Below, one piece after another: positions 35,353 to 44,151 of a DNA stretch of 64,000 bases. Each line of letters opens with the position of its first letter. The stretch's first letter is position 1. Where the stretch lies: positions 62,001 through 126,000 of the forward strand of contig NZ_FOEI01000001.1 of the NCBI RefSeq assembly GCF_900110615.1, in the 5' to 3' direction. The notes beneath the pieces were generated by a model. That model had not been told where the DNA came from. It made no database searches and saw only the letters and a program-made list of their open reading frames with translations. The stretch is from Flavobacterium urocaniciphilum. Lineage in GTDB: Bacteria > Bacteroidota > Bacteroidia > Flavobacteriales > Flavobacteriaceae. Made by a program: the position numbers and the translations under genes.

Positions 35353-36258
35353 ATGAAGAAATTTTTATTAAGAATTAGTTTGTTTGTATTGGTGCTTTTT
35401 ATTGTAGATAAAGGTTTTTATTATTTTTTGTATAAAGCACCAGAATTAGAATATGATCAAAGACTTGAAAAAGTAATTAACGGTAAAATTAATAAAGATA
35501 TAATAGTACTAGGTTCTTCTCGTGGTGCTGGTAATATCATAGCTAGTCAAATCGAAAAGGAAACAAATCTGTCATCATATAATTTATCGTACATTGGTTC
35601 TAATGTATTGTTTCAAGAATTTATTTTAAAATCAGTATTAAAATTTAATAAAAAGCCAAAAAAAGTTATTTTATCTATAGATAATACTTATGAATTTGTT
35701 TTTGAAAAAACTTTAAATTTTAAATTCGATAAATTATATCCGTTATCTAAATATAACTATATTAATAATGAATTAATAGACAGAAAAGAAAGAAGTATAA
35801 TATCAAAAGTATTTTGTTTAGGAAGATTAAGTAAAAATAGTTTTATATTAAAAAAAGAAGAAATTCCTACTAAAAATCCTATTTTACCTTGTGGTTCTAT
35901 GCCTTTTGTTGAAAAATCAAAGGATACTAAAATAGAGTTTTTAAAAGACATTAAGAAATATGATAGTAAGAAAGAGCTTCCAGAAAAATTAAAAGCTTTT
36001 AAAAATATTCAAACTATTTGTAAAGAAAATAATATTCAATTGATTTTTGCTCTTCCTCCAAATTTCAATGAATTTAATACAGATTTTGAAAAGCGATTTA
36101 GAAAATTAATGTTGCCAGAAAATAAAATTATTATTTATAATAGAAAGAATCCAATTTATAAAAACCAAGAGTATTATTTTGATGCTTTGCATTTATTTAA
36201 AAATGGTGCAACTGTTTTTACATCTGAAATAAGTGCTTTTATCAATCAAAATAGATAA
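35353..36258 (+). CDS. SGNH/DltD-like partner of MBOAT, copy 1
   Basis: A 301-residue protein with one N-terminal membrane anchor (residues 5-22) and a presumably periplasmic domain. VLGSSRGAGN near 52-61 gives a candidate nucleophile Ser (S55/S56), and D277-A-L-H280 near the C-terminus is the Asp-x-x-His of SGNH hydrolases. AlgJ/AlgX/DltD-type partners transfer the acyl group delivered by the MBOAT onto the glycan. The ATG at 35353 starts 1 base after the MBOAT stop; an upstream ATG at 35284 would lie inside the MBOAT gene. It belongs to a trio of related proteins in this window. Confidence 0.75.
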   Translation: MKKFLLRISLFVLVLFIVDKGFYYFLYKAPELEYDQRLEKVINGKINKDIIVLGSSRGAGNIIASQIEKETNLSSYNLSYIGSNVLFQEFILKSVLKFNKKPKKVILSIDNTYEFVFEKTLNFKFDKLYPLSKYNYINNELIDRKERSIISKVFCLGRLSKNSFILKKEEIPTKNPILPCGSMPFVEKSKDTKIEFLKDIKKYDSKKELPEKLKAFKNIQTICKENNIQLIFALPPNFNEFNTDFEKRFRKLMLPENKIIIYNRKNPIYKNQEYYFDALHLFKNGATVFTSEISAFINQNR

Positions 36259-36350
36259 TAAATTTTATAAAAATTGTAGTAAACTAACTATTCAAGAGTT
36301 TAAAGAATTTACTAACTTGCCAACTTCAATAATTTACAGTAAACTTGATA

Positions 36351-37373
36351 ATGAAAAATTTAAATTTTCCATATTTAATTGCCGAAATCGGACAAGCACA
36401 CGAAGGAAGTTTAGGAATTTTACATTCTTATATTGATGCTGTAGCAGCTACTGGTGTACATGCTATAAAATTTCAAATGCATATTGCCGAAGCAGAAAGT
36501 AGTTCGTTTGAGCCATTTCGTGTAAAGTTTTCTTATGAAGATAATACGCGTTATGATTATTGGAAAAGAATGGAATTTACATTAGAGCAATGGAAAGGAA
36601 TTAAAACACATTGTGATGAAGTTGGTTTAGATTTTATTTGTTCGCCATTTAGTAATCTTGCTGTTAATTGGTTAGAAGAAATTGGAGTAAAATATTATAA
36701 AATTGGTTCAGGTGAAGTAAATAATTTATTATTACTTGAAAAAATTGCAAAAACAAATAAACCAGTCATTATTTCTTCAGGAATGAGTAGTTTCTCAGAA
36801 TTAGACAAAACAGTTTCCTTTTTGAAAGAAAGAAATGTCGATTTCTCTATCTTGCAATGTACCACATCATATCCTACGCAACCGGAACAATTTGGGTTTA
36901 ATGTAATCCAAGAATTAAAAGAAAAATATCAAGTAAAAGTTGGTTTTTCAGACCACTCAGCAAAAATCGCAACCAATTTAGCGGCAGTTGCATTAGGTGC
37001 TGAAATCTTAGAATTTCATGTAGTATTTGATAGAAGAATATTTGGACCAGATTCAAAATCTTCTTTAACGATTAATGAAGTTTCTCAATTGGTTGAAGAT
37101 GTTAATGCAACTTATACAGCCATTCAAAATCCAATTAATAAAAATAATAACGAACAATTTTCCGAATTGAAATCGATATTCGAGAAATCGTTAGCAATCA
37201 ATAAAAATTTACCTGAAGGTCATGTTATTACTTTTGACGATTTAGAAGCAAAAAAACCTAAAGGATACGGAATTGACGCATTAAAATTTCAAGATATTAT
37301 TGGATTGAAATTGAAGCACGATATGAAACAATGGGATTTCATTAATGAAAATGACTTAACGAATGACAAATAA
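36351..37373 (+). CDS. neuB: NeuB-type nonulosonic acid synthase (LegI/NeuB)
   Basis: A 340-residue PEP-dependent synthase: a TIM barrel (AEIGQAHEGS near residue 12, IGSGEVNN near 122, GFSDHS with metal ligand H202, and LEFH with H223) and a C-terminal SAF domain (about 280-340). It condenses PEP with ManNAc or a 2,4-diacetamido-mannose. Variations are seen: EFH where EKH is usual, GPDSKSSL where GPDHxxSL is usual, and KPKGYG (301-307) in the SAF segment that often reads RPGxG. These may mean a non-sialic substrate. The ATG at 36351 is chosen over a TTG 6 bases upstream. It overlaps neuC by 11 bases. Confidence 0.9.
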   Translation: MKNLNFPYLIAEIGQAHEGSLGILHSYIDAVAATGVHAIKFQMHIAEAESSSFEPFRVKFSYEDNTRYDYWKRMEFTLEQWKGIKTHCDEVGLDFICSPFSNLAVNWLEEIGVKYYKIGSGEVNNLLLLEKIAKTNKPVIISSGMSSFSELDKTVSFLKERNVDFSILQCTTSYPTQPEQFGFNVIQELKEKYQVKVGFSDHSAKIATNLAAVALGAEILEFHVVFDRRIFGPDSKSSLTINEVSQLVEDVNATYTAIQNPINKNNNEQFSELKSIFEKSLAINKNLPEGHVITFDDLEAKKPKGYGIDALKFQDIIGLKLKHDMKQWDFINENDLTNDK

Positions 37374-38526
37374 AAGAAAAATAGCAGTTGTAATTACAGC
37401 CCGACCTTCATATAGTAGAGTTAAAACGGTTTTAGAAGCTATAAAAAATCATCCAAATTTAGAATTGCAATTAATCATTGCGGCTTCTGCATTATTAGAT
37501 CGTTATGGTTCAGCTATTAATTATATAGAAAAAGATGGTTTTCAAATTTCCGCTAAAGTTTTTAATGTTTTAGAAGGTGAAAATTTAACCGCTGCAGCAA
37601 AAACAACAGGAATTGGAATCTTAGAATTATCAACGGTTTTTGATAATTTAAAACCTGATGTTGTTGTAACTGTTGCCGATAGATTTGAAACTATGGCTAC
37701 AGCCATTGCAGCTTCTTATATGAATATTCCTTTGGCACATATTCAAGGTGGAGAAGTAACAGGGAATATTGATGAAAAAGTGCGTCATTCTATCACAAAA
37801 TTAGCCGATTATCATTTTGTAGCTTCCGAGTCAGCAAAAGAAAGAGTCATAAAATTAGGAGAAAATCCTGAATTTGTTTTTAATACAGGTTGTCCATCAA
37901 TTGATTTAGCAAAACAAGTAAAAGAAAATAGTCATTCTTTGCCATTTAATCCATATGAAAAATATGGTGGCGTTGGAGCTAAACCAAATTTAGATAATGG
38001 TTATTTAGTGGTGATGCAACATCCTGTAACTAATGAATATCAAGATTCACGAAAACATATTGAAGCTACTTTACAAGCTGTTTATGAAATTAATAAACCT
38101 ACATTATGGTTTTGGCCGAATGTAGATGCTGGTGCAGATGGAACTTCAACAGGAATAAGAGCTTACCGAGAAACACATCAATTGCCAAACGTACATTTCT
38201 TTAAGAATATGGAAGGTAAAGATTTCTTACATTTATTAAACCATGCCAATTGTTTAATTGGAAATTCAAGTGTAGGAATTAGAGAATGTGCTTATTTAGG
38301 TGTGCCTGTTGTTAATATTGGTTCGCGACAAAACAGAAGAGATAGAGGTGATAATGTAGTGGATACAATTTATGAAGTAGAAGCTATTAAAAAAGCTATT
38401 TTTGAAAGATTAGATACGAATTCAAAATTGGTGTCAGATGTTTATGGTGGAGGAGATGCAGGAGAACAAATTGCTAATTTATTAGAAAATCTTCCTTTGC
38501 AATTTCATAAAACAATCATGTATTAA
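37363..38526 (+). CDS. neuC: NeuC/LegG-type hydrolysing UDP-sugar 2-epimerase
   Basis: A 387-residue enzyme of the UDP-GlcNAc 2-epimerase superfamily, hydrolysing branch. ITARPSYSRVKTVLEAI at the start, VTVADRFETMATAIAA near residue 105, HIQGGEVTGNIDEKVRHSITKLADYHF near 126, and GNSSVGIRECAYLGVPVVNIG near 300 identify it. NeuC makes free ManNAc from UDP-GlcNAc; LegG makes 2,4-diacetamido-trideoxy-mannose from UDP-diacetylbacillosamine. Since this locus also encodes the UDP-diacetylbacillosamine enzymes, the LegG activity is plausible (inference). It overlaps both neighbours. Confidence 0.93.
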   Translation: MTNKRKIAVVITARPSYSRVKTVLEAIKNHPNLELQLIIAASALLDRYGSAINYIEKDGFQISAKVFNVLEGENLTAAAKTTGIGILELSTVFDNLKPDVVVTVADRFETMATAIAASYMNIPLAHIQGGEVTGNIDEKVRHSITKLADYHFVASESAKERVIKLGENPEFVFNTGCPSIDLAKQVKENSHSLPFNPYEKYGGVGAKPNLDNGYLVVMQHPVTNEYQDSRKHIEATLQAVYEINKPTLWFWPNVDAGADGTSTGIRAYRETHQLPNVHFFKNMEGKDFLHLLNHANCLIGNSSVGIRECAYLGVPVVNIGSRQNRRDRGDNVVDTIYEVEAIKKAIFERLDTNSKLVSDVYGGGDAGEQIANLLENLPLQFHKTIMY

Positions 38527-39227
38527 TGCGAATTTTAGGTGTCATTCCAGCGCGTGGCGGTTCAAAAGGAGTTCCTGGTAAAAATATAAAAACACTAGGT
38601 GATAATCCTTTATTGTATTTCACTTCAAATGCTGCAAATCAATCCAAATTATTAGATAAAACAATTCTTTCTTCTGATGATTCTGAAATTATAAAAGTAG
38701 CTAAAGAGAATCAAATTAATGTTCCATTTATTAGGCCTGAACATTTAGCAAACGATACTGCAACTAGTATTTCTGTAGTACAACACGCTATTGAATACAT
38801 GGAAAGTTTAGGTGAATATTATGATGCGATTTGTTTACTTCAACCTACTTCACCTTTTAGAGAAAAAGGATTTATTGATGCTGCTATTCAAAAATTTATT
38901 ACTGAAGATGCAGATGCTTTAGTGAGTGTGTTGCCTGTTCCACACGAATTCAATCCCCATTGGGTTTTTGAACCAAATGATTCAGGATTTTTAAAAATTT
39001 CTACAGGAGAAAATTCAATTATTTCTCGCCGACAAGATTTACCAAAAAGCTATTTTAGAGATGGTTCTGTGTATATCACAAAAACTGAAATCATAAAAAG
39101 AGGAAGTTTTTATGGTGAAAAATTAAGTTTTTTGGAAAGCAATCCCGATTTTTACGTAAACATCGATACTTTGAAAGATTGGGAAATTGCTGAAAATAAG
39201 TTACATTTCTTAAAAGATAGATTATAA
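38526..39227 (+). CDS. neuA: NeuA/LegF-type CMP-nonulosonate cytidylyltransferase
   Basis: A 233-residue nucleotidyltransferase that activates a nonulosonic acid with CTP. The N-terminal signature VIPARGGSKGVPGKN near residue 6 binds the nucleotide; LLQPTSPFREKGFIDAAI near 104 and the C-terminal YVNIDTLKDWEIAE are conserved in acylneuraminate cytidylyltransferases. The first base overlaps the neuC stop and the last base overlaps the asnB start, so the three genes neuC, neuA and asnB are translationally linked. The sugar may be Neu5Ac- or legionaminate-type. Confidence 0.94.
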   Translation: MRILGVIPARGGSKGVPGKNIKTLGDNPLLYFTSNAANQSKLLDKTILSSDDSEIIKVAKENQINVPFIRPEHLANDTATSISVVQHAIEYMESLGEYYDAICLLQPTSPFREKGFIDAAIQKFITEDADALVSVLPVPHEFNPHWVFEPNDSGFLKISTGENSIISRRQDLPKSYFRDGSVYITKTEIIKRGSFYGEKLSFLESNPDFYVNIDTLKDWEIAENKLHFLKDRL

Positions 39228-40933
39228 TGTGCGGAATTGTTGGAATACTTTCTCTTTCAAAATCTATTGATGAAAGAAAAATCACTTTGTCTAAAATGCT
39301 TAAGGCACAAGAACATCGTGGACCTGACGCACAAAAAGATTGGCATGATTCTGTTTGTAGTTTGGGGCATAATCGTTTAAGTATAATCGATTTATCTGAA
39401 GAAGCTAATCAACCGATGCATAGTCATTGTGGTAGATATGTTGTTGTTTTCAATGGTGAAATTTATAATTATATTGAAATAAAAAAGGAACTTCAAAATC
39501 ATTTTGTATTTAAAACACAATCTGATACTGAAGTTTTACTTGCTGCTTATATTCGTTGGGGAAAAGCATTTTTAGAGAAATTAAACGGAATGTTTGCTAT
39601 CGCCATTTGGGATAAGCATGAGCAAAAATTATTTATTGCTCGTGACAGATTTGGTGTTAAACCATTTTATTATTATCAAAATGATGATCAAATTATTTTC
39701 GCAAGTGAAATAAAATCAATTTGGGCGGCTGGAATTTCTAAAAATAAAAACAAAAAAGTTTGGGCAAATTATTTAAGTTTTGGAACTTACGGTTTGCCTC
39801 ACGAAACTTTTTGGGAAAATATATTTCAATTGCCAGCTGCACATTATGCAGAGTTTTCATTACTTGATTTCAATATTAAACCTCAAAAATGGTATGATTT
39901 TGTTTCAAGAGTTAATTCAATTGAACCCTTAAATGTAGTTACTTTAAAAGAACAGTACACCGAGTTATTAAACGACGCTATTCAATTGCGTTTTCGTGCA
40001 GATGTTCCTTTAGGAATGAATGTAAGTGGTGGTTTGGATTCATCGACTTTAATTGCTCTAATTCATAAAAATTTACCATCAAATCAAAAAATTGAGGCTT
40101 TTACATTTTATTGTAATGATTCCAATTATGATGAATTACCATGGGTGGAAGCTTTATTGCAAAATAAACCTTATCATTTAAATAAAGTTTTATTAAAGTC
40201 TGAAGATGTACCTCATTTAATTTCTGAGTTGAGTCTAAATCAAGACGAGCCTTTTGGTGGATTTCCCACAATAGCCTACAGTTTATTGTTTAAAGAAGCT
40301 AGAAAAAAAGGAATCAAAGTATTATTAGATGGTCAAGGAATGGATGAAGCTTGGGCAGGTTACGATTATTACCATAATAATTCAAATAATATTATTCAAG
40401 GTTTAAATTCAAGTCCTGTAAAACCTGAAGTTTTGCTACAAGAATTTTCCGCTTTTGCTGAAAAAGAAATTTATGAGAAACCTTTCGAATCGAATATGAA
40501 AAATATGCAGTATCGTGATATTTTTTATACAAAGATTCCAAGAGCATTGCGTTTTAATGATCGCATAAGTATGTTGCATGGAACAGAATTACGTGAACCA
40601 TTTTTAGATTTTAGATTAGTCGAATTGGCTTTTGCTCAAGAAGATTCAATGAAATTTGAAAACGGGAATACAAAATGGATGTTGCGTCAATTGAGTCAAA
40701 ATCTACTAGGAAATAATATTGCCTTAGCGCCTAAAAGAGCGTTGCAAACTCCACAAAGAGAATGGATTGCAAATGAACTTAATACTTATTTTTCAGACAA
40801 AATATCACAGTTTTCAAAGCTAGATTTTGTAGAAGAGTCAAAAGTTAATCAAATTTGGAAAGAATATAATAATGGAAATCAAGATAATAGTTTCTATCTT
40901 TGGCAATGGATAAATTTGATATCAATACTATAA
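39227..40933 (+). CDS. asnB: AsnB-type glutamine-dependent amidotransferase, complete
   Basis: A 568-residue protein with MCGIVGIL at the start (Cys2 is the glutaminase nucleophile after Met removal), NGEIYNY near residue 76, RDRFGVKPFYYY near 139, the PP-loop SGGLDSS at 267-273 and DGQGMDEAWAGYDYY near 369. All catalytic elements for glutamine hydrolysis and ATP activation are present. Its start overlaps the neuA stop by one base, which ties it to the nonulosonate module; amidation of a nonulosonate or uronate carboxyl group is a reasonable guess, while a role in ordinary asparagine synthesis is less likely in this setting. It is not closely similar to the partial AsnB at the window start outside the motifs. 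Confidence 0.92.
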   Translation: MCGIVGILSLSKSIDERKITLSKMLKAQEHRGPDAQKDWHDSVCSLGHNRLSIIDLSEEANQPMHSHCGRYVVVFNGEIYNYIEIKKELQNHFVFKTQSDTEVLLAAYIRWGKAFLEKLNGMFAIAIWDKHEQKLFIARDRFGVKPFYYYQNDDQIIFASEIKSIWAAGISKNKNKKVWANYLSFGTYGLPHETFWENIFQLPAAHYAEFSLLDFNIKPQKWYDFVSRVNSIEPLNVVTLKEQYTELLNDAIQLRFRADVPLGMNVSGGLDSSTLIALIHKNLPSNQKIEAFTFYCNDSNYDELPWVEALLQNKPYHLNKVLLKSEDVPHLISELSLNQDEPFGGFPTIAYSLLFKEARKKGIKVLLDGQGMDEAWAGYDYYHNNSNNIIQGLNSSPVKPEVLLQEFSAFAEKEIYEKPFESNMKNMQYRDIFYTKIPRALRFNDRISMLHGTELREPFLDFRLVELAFAQEDSMKFENGNTKWMLRQLSQNLLGNNIALAPKRALQTPQREWIANELNTYFSDKISQFSKLDFVEESKVNQIWKEYNNGNQDNSFYLWQWINLISIL

Positions 40934-40949
40934 AAATTTTATAACATAA

Positions 40950-42383
40950 ATGTTTTTTAATTCACTTCATTTCGCGGCATTTTTGCCAATTGTTTTTATA
41001 TTATATTGGTTCGTATTTAATAAAAATAAATCTTGGCAAAATAGTATTTTAATTGTTGCTAGTTATTATTTTTATGCTTGTTGGGATTGGCGTTTTCTTT
41101 TTTTATTAGTGTTTTCAACACTTTTAGATTATTTTACAGGAATAATGATCGAGAAAAACGAAACCATTTCTAAAAGAAGATTTTGGTTTTGGCTAAGTAT
41201 AATAGTAAACTTAGGATTTCTTGGAGTTTTTAAATATTATAATTTCTTTGTGACTTCTTTTTCCGATTTACTAAATGGTTTCGGATTTAAAGTTAACCCA
41301 TTATTAATTGAAGTAGTTTTACCAGTCGGAATTTCTTTTTATACGTTTCATGGTTTATCTTATGTGATTGATATTTACTATAAACGCATTAAGGCCGAAT
41401 ATAATTTTGTAGATTATTCACTTTTCGTAAGTTATTTTCCCTTATTAGTTGCCGGACCAATTGAACGTGCAACACATCTTTTGCCTCAAGTTAAAGTAAA
41501 ACGTGAGTTTAGTTTTGAAAAAGCCAAAGAGGGGGTACATCAAATTATTTGGGGATTAGTAAAAAAAGTTGTAATTGCCGATTCTTGTGCGATGTATGCC
41601 AATGAAGTGTTTAATCATCAACAAGATATGAATACGTTGTCATTGATTTTGGGAGCAGTTTATTTTGCTTTTCAAATATACGGTGACTTTTCAGGGTATT
41701 CTGATATCGCATTAGGAACTTCTAAATTATTTGGAATTGATTTGTTGAAAAATTTCAATTTCCCATATTTCTCAAGAGATATAGCAGAATTTTGGCGTCG
41801 TTGGCACATTTCTTTATCGTCTTGGTTTAGAGATTATTTATACATTCCATTAGGAGGAAGTAAAGGAGGAAAATGGATGCAATTGCGCAATACATTTATC
41901 ATCTTTTTAGTAAGTGGTTTTTGGCATGGTGCGAATTGGACTTTCATAGCTTGGGGTTTAATTAATGCGATTTATTTCTTGCCTTTGTTATTGTTAAATA
42001 AAAACAGACACAATTTAGAAGATATAGATTTCAAATGGAATGCTGAAGGTTTGAAAACCATTATTAATATCTTTTTGACTTTTACAATTACCACATTTGC
42101 ATGGATTTTCTTTAGAGCAAAATCAATTACTGATGCTTTTGCTTACATTAAAAACATGTTTACGAATTTGAAATTTGATATTCAATATTTAGGCAACGAA
42201 CGTTATGCACCAGAATTATTAGCCTTAGTTGGTGTATTTATAATTTTTGAATGGTTTCATAAGTACAAAAACGAACCTATTTCTGGAAAATATGAAAATG
42301 TTAAACTTCTGTTTTGTATCATGGCTATTTTAGCTTTAGGTGTATTCTCTGATTATAAAGAGTTTATTTATTTTCAGTTTTAA
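40950..42383 (+). CDS. MBOAT O-acyltransferase (AlgI-like), copy 2
   Basis: A 477-residue MBOAT protein, similar to copy 1 along the full length. The catalytic His326 is in SGFWHGANWTF, at the same residue number as in copy 1; YYFYACWDWRFL, LVAGPIERATHLLPQ and FWRRWHISLSSWF are shared. It should deliver acyl groups across the inner membrane. It differs from copy 1 mainly in the loop after residue 95 and in the last 120 residues. It follows asnB after 16 bases and precedes two SGNH-like genes. Confidence 0.94.
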   Translation: MFFNSLHFAAFLPIVFILYWFVFNKNKSWQNSILIVASYYFYACWDWRFLFLLVFSTLLDYFTGIMIEKNETISKRRFWFWLSIIVNLGFLGVFKYYNFFVTSFSDLLNGFGFKVNPLLIEVVLPVGISFYTFHGLSYVIDIYYKRIKAEYNFVDYSLFVSYFPLLVAGPIERATHLLPQVKVKREFSFEKAKEGVHQIIWGLVKKVVIADSCAMYANEVFNHQQDMNTLSLILGAVYFAFQIYGDFSGYSDIALGTSKLFGIDLLKNFNFPYFSRDIAEFWRRWHISLSSWFRDYLYIPLGGSKGGKWMQLRNTFIIFLVSGFWHGANWTFIAWGLINAIYFLPLLLLNKNRHNLEDIDFKWNAEGLKTIINIFLTFTITTFAWIFFRAKSITDAFAYIKNMFTNLKFDIQYLGNERYAPELLALVGVFIIFEWFHKYKNEPISGKYENVKLLFCIMAILALGVFSDYKEFIYFQF

Positions 42384-42386
42384 TTC

Positions 42387-43250
42387 ATGAATAGTTTTGT
42401 AAAACATATTCTAAAAATAGTAGTAATGTTTACTATATGCGCATATGCGTTAGATTTTGGTTTTACATATGTTTATAGAAATTCATCTCCACAGAATAAA
42501 GTACAATATATCAGTAGTTTAAAAAATCAAAAATTAGATTATATTTTTATTGGTTCTTCACGTGTTGAAAATTCTGTAATTCCTGAAATAATAGAAGAAA
42601 AAACAAAAAAAAGAACAATAAATTTAGGTGTTCAAGGTGCTACAATTAAGGATTTGGTATTTATAACGAAATTGTTGAATGACTTAAATATAAGTTACAA
42701 AAAAGTGTTTTTTCAATTAGACTATAAGATTAATGATGTTGATCAATATTCAAAGAAATTTCAAACAGAATTGTACCCTTTTATAGGTATAAATGAACTA
42801 ATTGATAATTACGTATTTGATAATAATTTAAATAAATTTGAATTAAAATATTTGCCATTTTATAAATACAATATTGCATCACAAAATTTAGGGTTTAGAA
42901 ATATTATGCTAACGGTTTTAAAAATAAAAAAAACAGTTCATAAAAGTCAAGGCTATATGCCTTTAAATGGTTCCGAAAAAATGACCTTTGAAATTCTTCC
43001 AAAATATAATTCTAATAATAAATATTTGACTGAGTTGCTAAAAACTAAAAAAGCATCTTTTTTTAGTTGTCCGTTGTTTTCTACGATTTCAAAGAATAAT
43101 TATTTTGATGATTTAAAAAACACCATAACAGATTTTAAAGATTTATCAAGTTCTGTAGTAAAAAAAGAACTTTTTAAAGACAGTTATCATTTAAATAATG
43201 ATGGCGCAATTGTTTTTACAAATATTTTAATTGACAAACTTAAATTATAG
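42387..43250 (+). CDS. SGNH/DltD-like partner of MBOAT, copy 2a
   Basis: A 287-residue protein with a single N-terminal hydrophobic anchor (residues 8-28) and an extracytoplasmic domain. FIGSSRVENSVIPE places the candidate nucleophile at S57/S58; D265-S-Y-H268 followed by LNNDGA is the Asp-x-x-His motif. It begins 3 bases after MBOAT copy 2, so the pair probably forms one O-acylation system. It aligns with the next gene over the motif regions, suggesting a tandem duplication. Confidence 0.75.
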   Translation: MNSFVKHILKIVVMFTICAYALDFGFTYVYRNSSPQNKVQYISSLKNQKLDYIFIGSSRVENSVIPEIIEEKTKKRTINLGVQGATIKDLVFITKLLNDLNISYKKVFFQLDYKINDVDQYSKKFQTELYPFIGINELIDNYVFDNNLNKFELKYLPFYKYNIASQNLGFRNIMLTVLKIKKTVHKSQGYMPLNGSEKMTFEILPKYNSNNKYLTELLKTKKASFFSCPLFSTISKNNYFDDLKNTITDFKDLSSSVVKKELFKDSYHLNNDGAIVFTNILIDKLKL

Positions 43251-43251
43251 A

Positions 43252-44151
43252 ATGAAGCTTTTTCTTAAAAAAACTTTAGTATTTCTTTTTATACTTTTAG
43301 CAGCAGCTTTGTTGTTAGATGTAATTTATACGGCTATTATTTCACAATCTTCTGAAAGAAATAAAGTAGAAAATGTAATCCATTCAAAAAACAAAAAGTT
43401 TGATGTTGTATTTATGGGAACTTCCCGTGCTAATAATCATTTTGTACCCGAAATTTTTGAGAAAAAAGGCTATAAAGCTTTCAATTATGGAATGAGCGGT
43501 TCGCATATGTTTGAAACTGCTTTGATGTTGAAATTAATGATGGCAAATAATTATAAAATCAAGAATTTAATAATGGAAGCCGATTTGAGTATTTGTAATG
43601 AGAAAAGAGATGAAGGCACTACAGCTCGTTTCATGCCATATATTCACGGAAATGAAATTATCAAAAATCACTATAAAAACGAATCTGATTTTTATCAAAT
43701 TTACTATATACCTTTCTACCGATATATAAAATTTGACAACAAAATTGGATTTCGTGAAATGTATGATGTTATTACTAAAAAGCCAACAAATACATTATAT
43801 AATAAAGGATACTATCCATTGTTGAGTAATCGAAAAGGAAAAATGAATAATGATATTTCTACTTTAAAACCGATACGAAATAAGTATTATGAAGAAATTA
43901 AACGTATTTGTAAGCAAAATAATATCAAATTAACTGTTGTGATGACACCCATGTGTGAAAACACAAAAGGATTAGAATATTTTGAAAAGGTTAATGAACT
44001 CTATCCTGAAATTCATAATTTTGAAAATGTTGTTTCAGATGATAAATATTTCTCATCTTGTGGACATTTAAATGATGAAGGTGCAAAGATTTATACAAAT
44101 TTTATTTTTAATAAATTTTTTGATGATTCAAAAAGTAACACAAAAATTTAA
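43252..44151 (+). CDS. SGNH/DltD-like protein, copy 2b, altered catalytic motif
   Basis: A 299-residue paralogue of copy 2a with N-terminal anchor (LFLKKTLVFLFILLAAALLLDVIY). FMGTSRANNHFVPE puts the likely nucleophile at S58, and H272 is in CGHLNDEGA. The Asp expected three residues before the His is Ser269 (SSCGH), so the classical Asp-His pair is incomplete and catalysis may be lost or use another acid. The ATG at 43252 is 1 base after the copy 2a stop; a TTG at 43231 is a less likely start. The last base overlaps the next start codon. Confidence 0.72.
   Translation: MKLFLKKTLVFLFILLAAALLLDVIYTAIISQSSERNKVENVIHSKNKKFDVVFMGTSRANNHFVPEIFEKKGYKAFNYGMSGSHMFETALMLKLMMANNYKIKNLIMEADLSICNEKRDEGTTARFMPYIHGNEIIKNHYKNESDFYQIYYIPFYRYIKFDNKIGFREMYDVITKKPTNTLYNKGYYPLLSNRKGKMNNDISTLKPIRNKYYEEIKRICKQNNIKLTVVMTPMCENTKGLEYFEKVNELYPEIHNFENVVSDDKYFSSCGHLNDEGAKIYTNFIFNKFFDDSKSNTKI

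Noticed and set aside
36345..36350. TTG start for neuB (and the same TTGATAATG context at 55151 for the second phosphoglycosyl transferase)
   Set aside because: An ATG lies 6 bases downstream in both cases and gives the family-typical N-terminus; the shared word is probably chance in AT-rich DNA.
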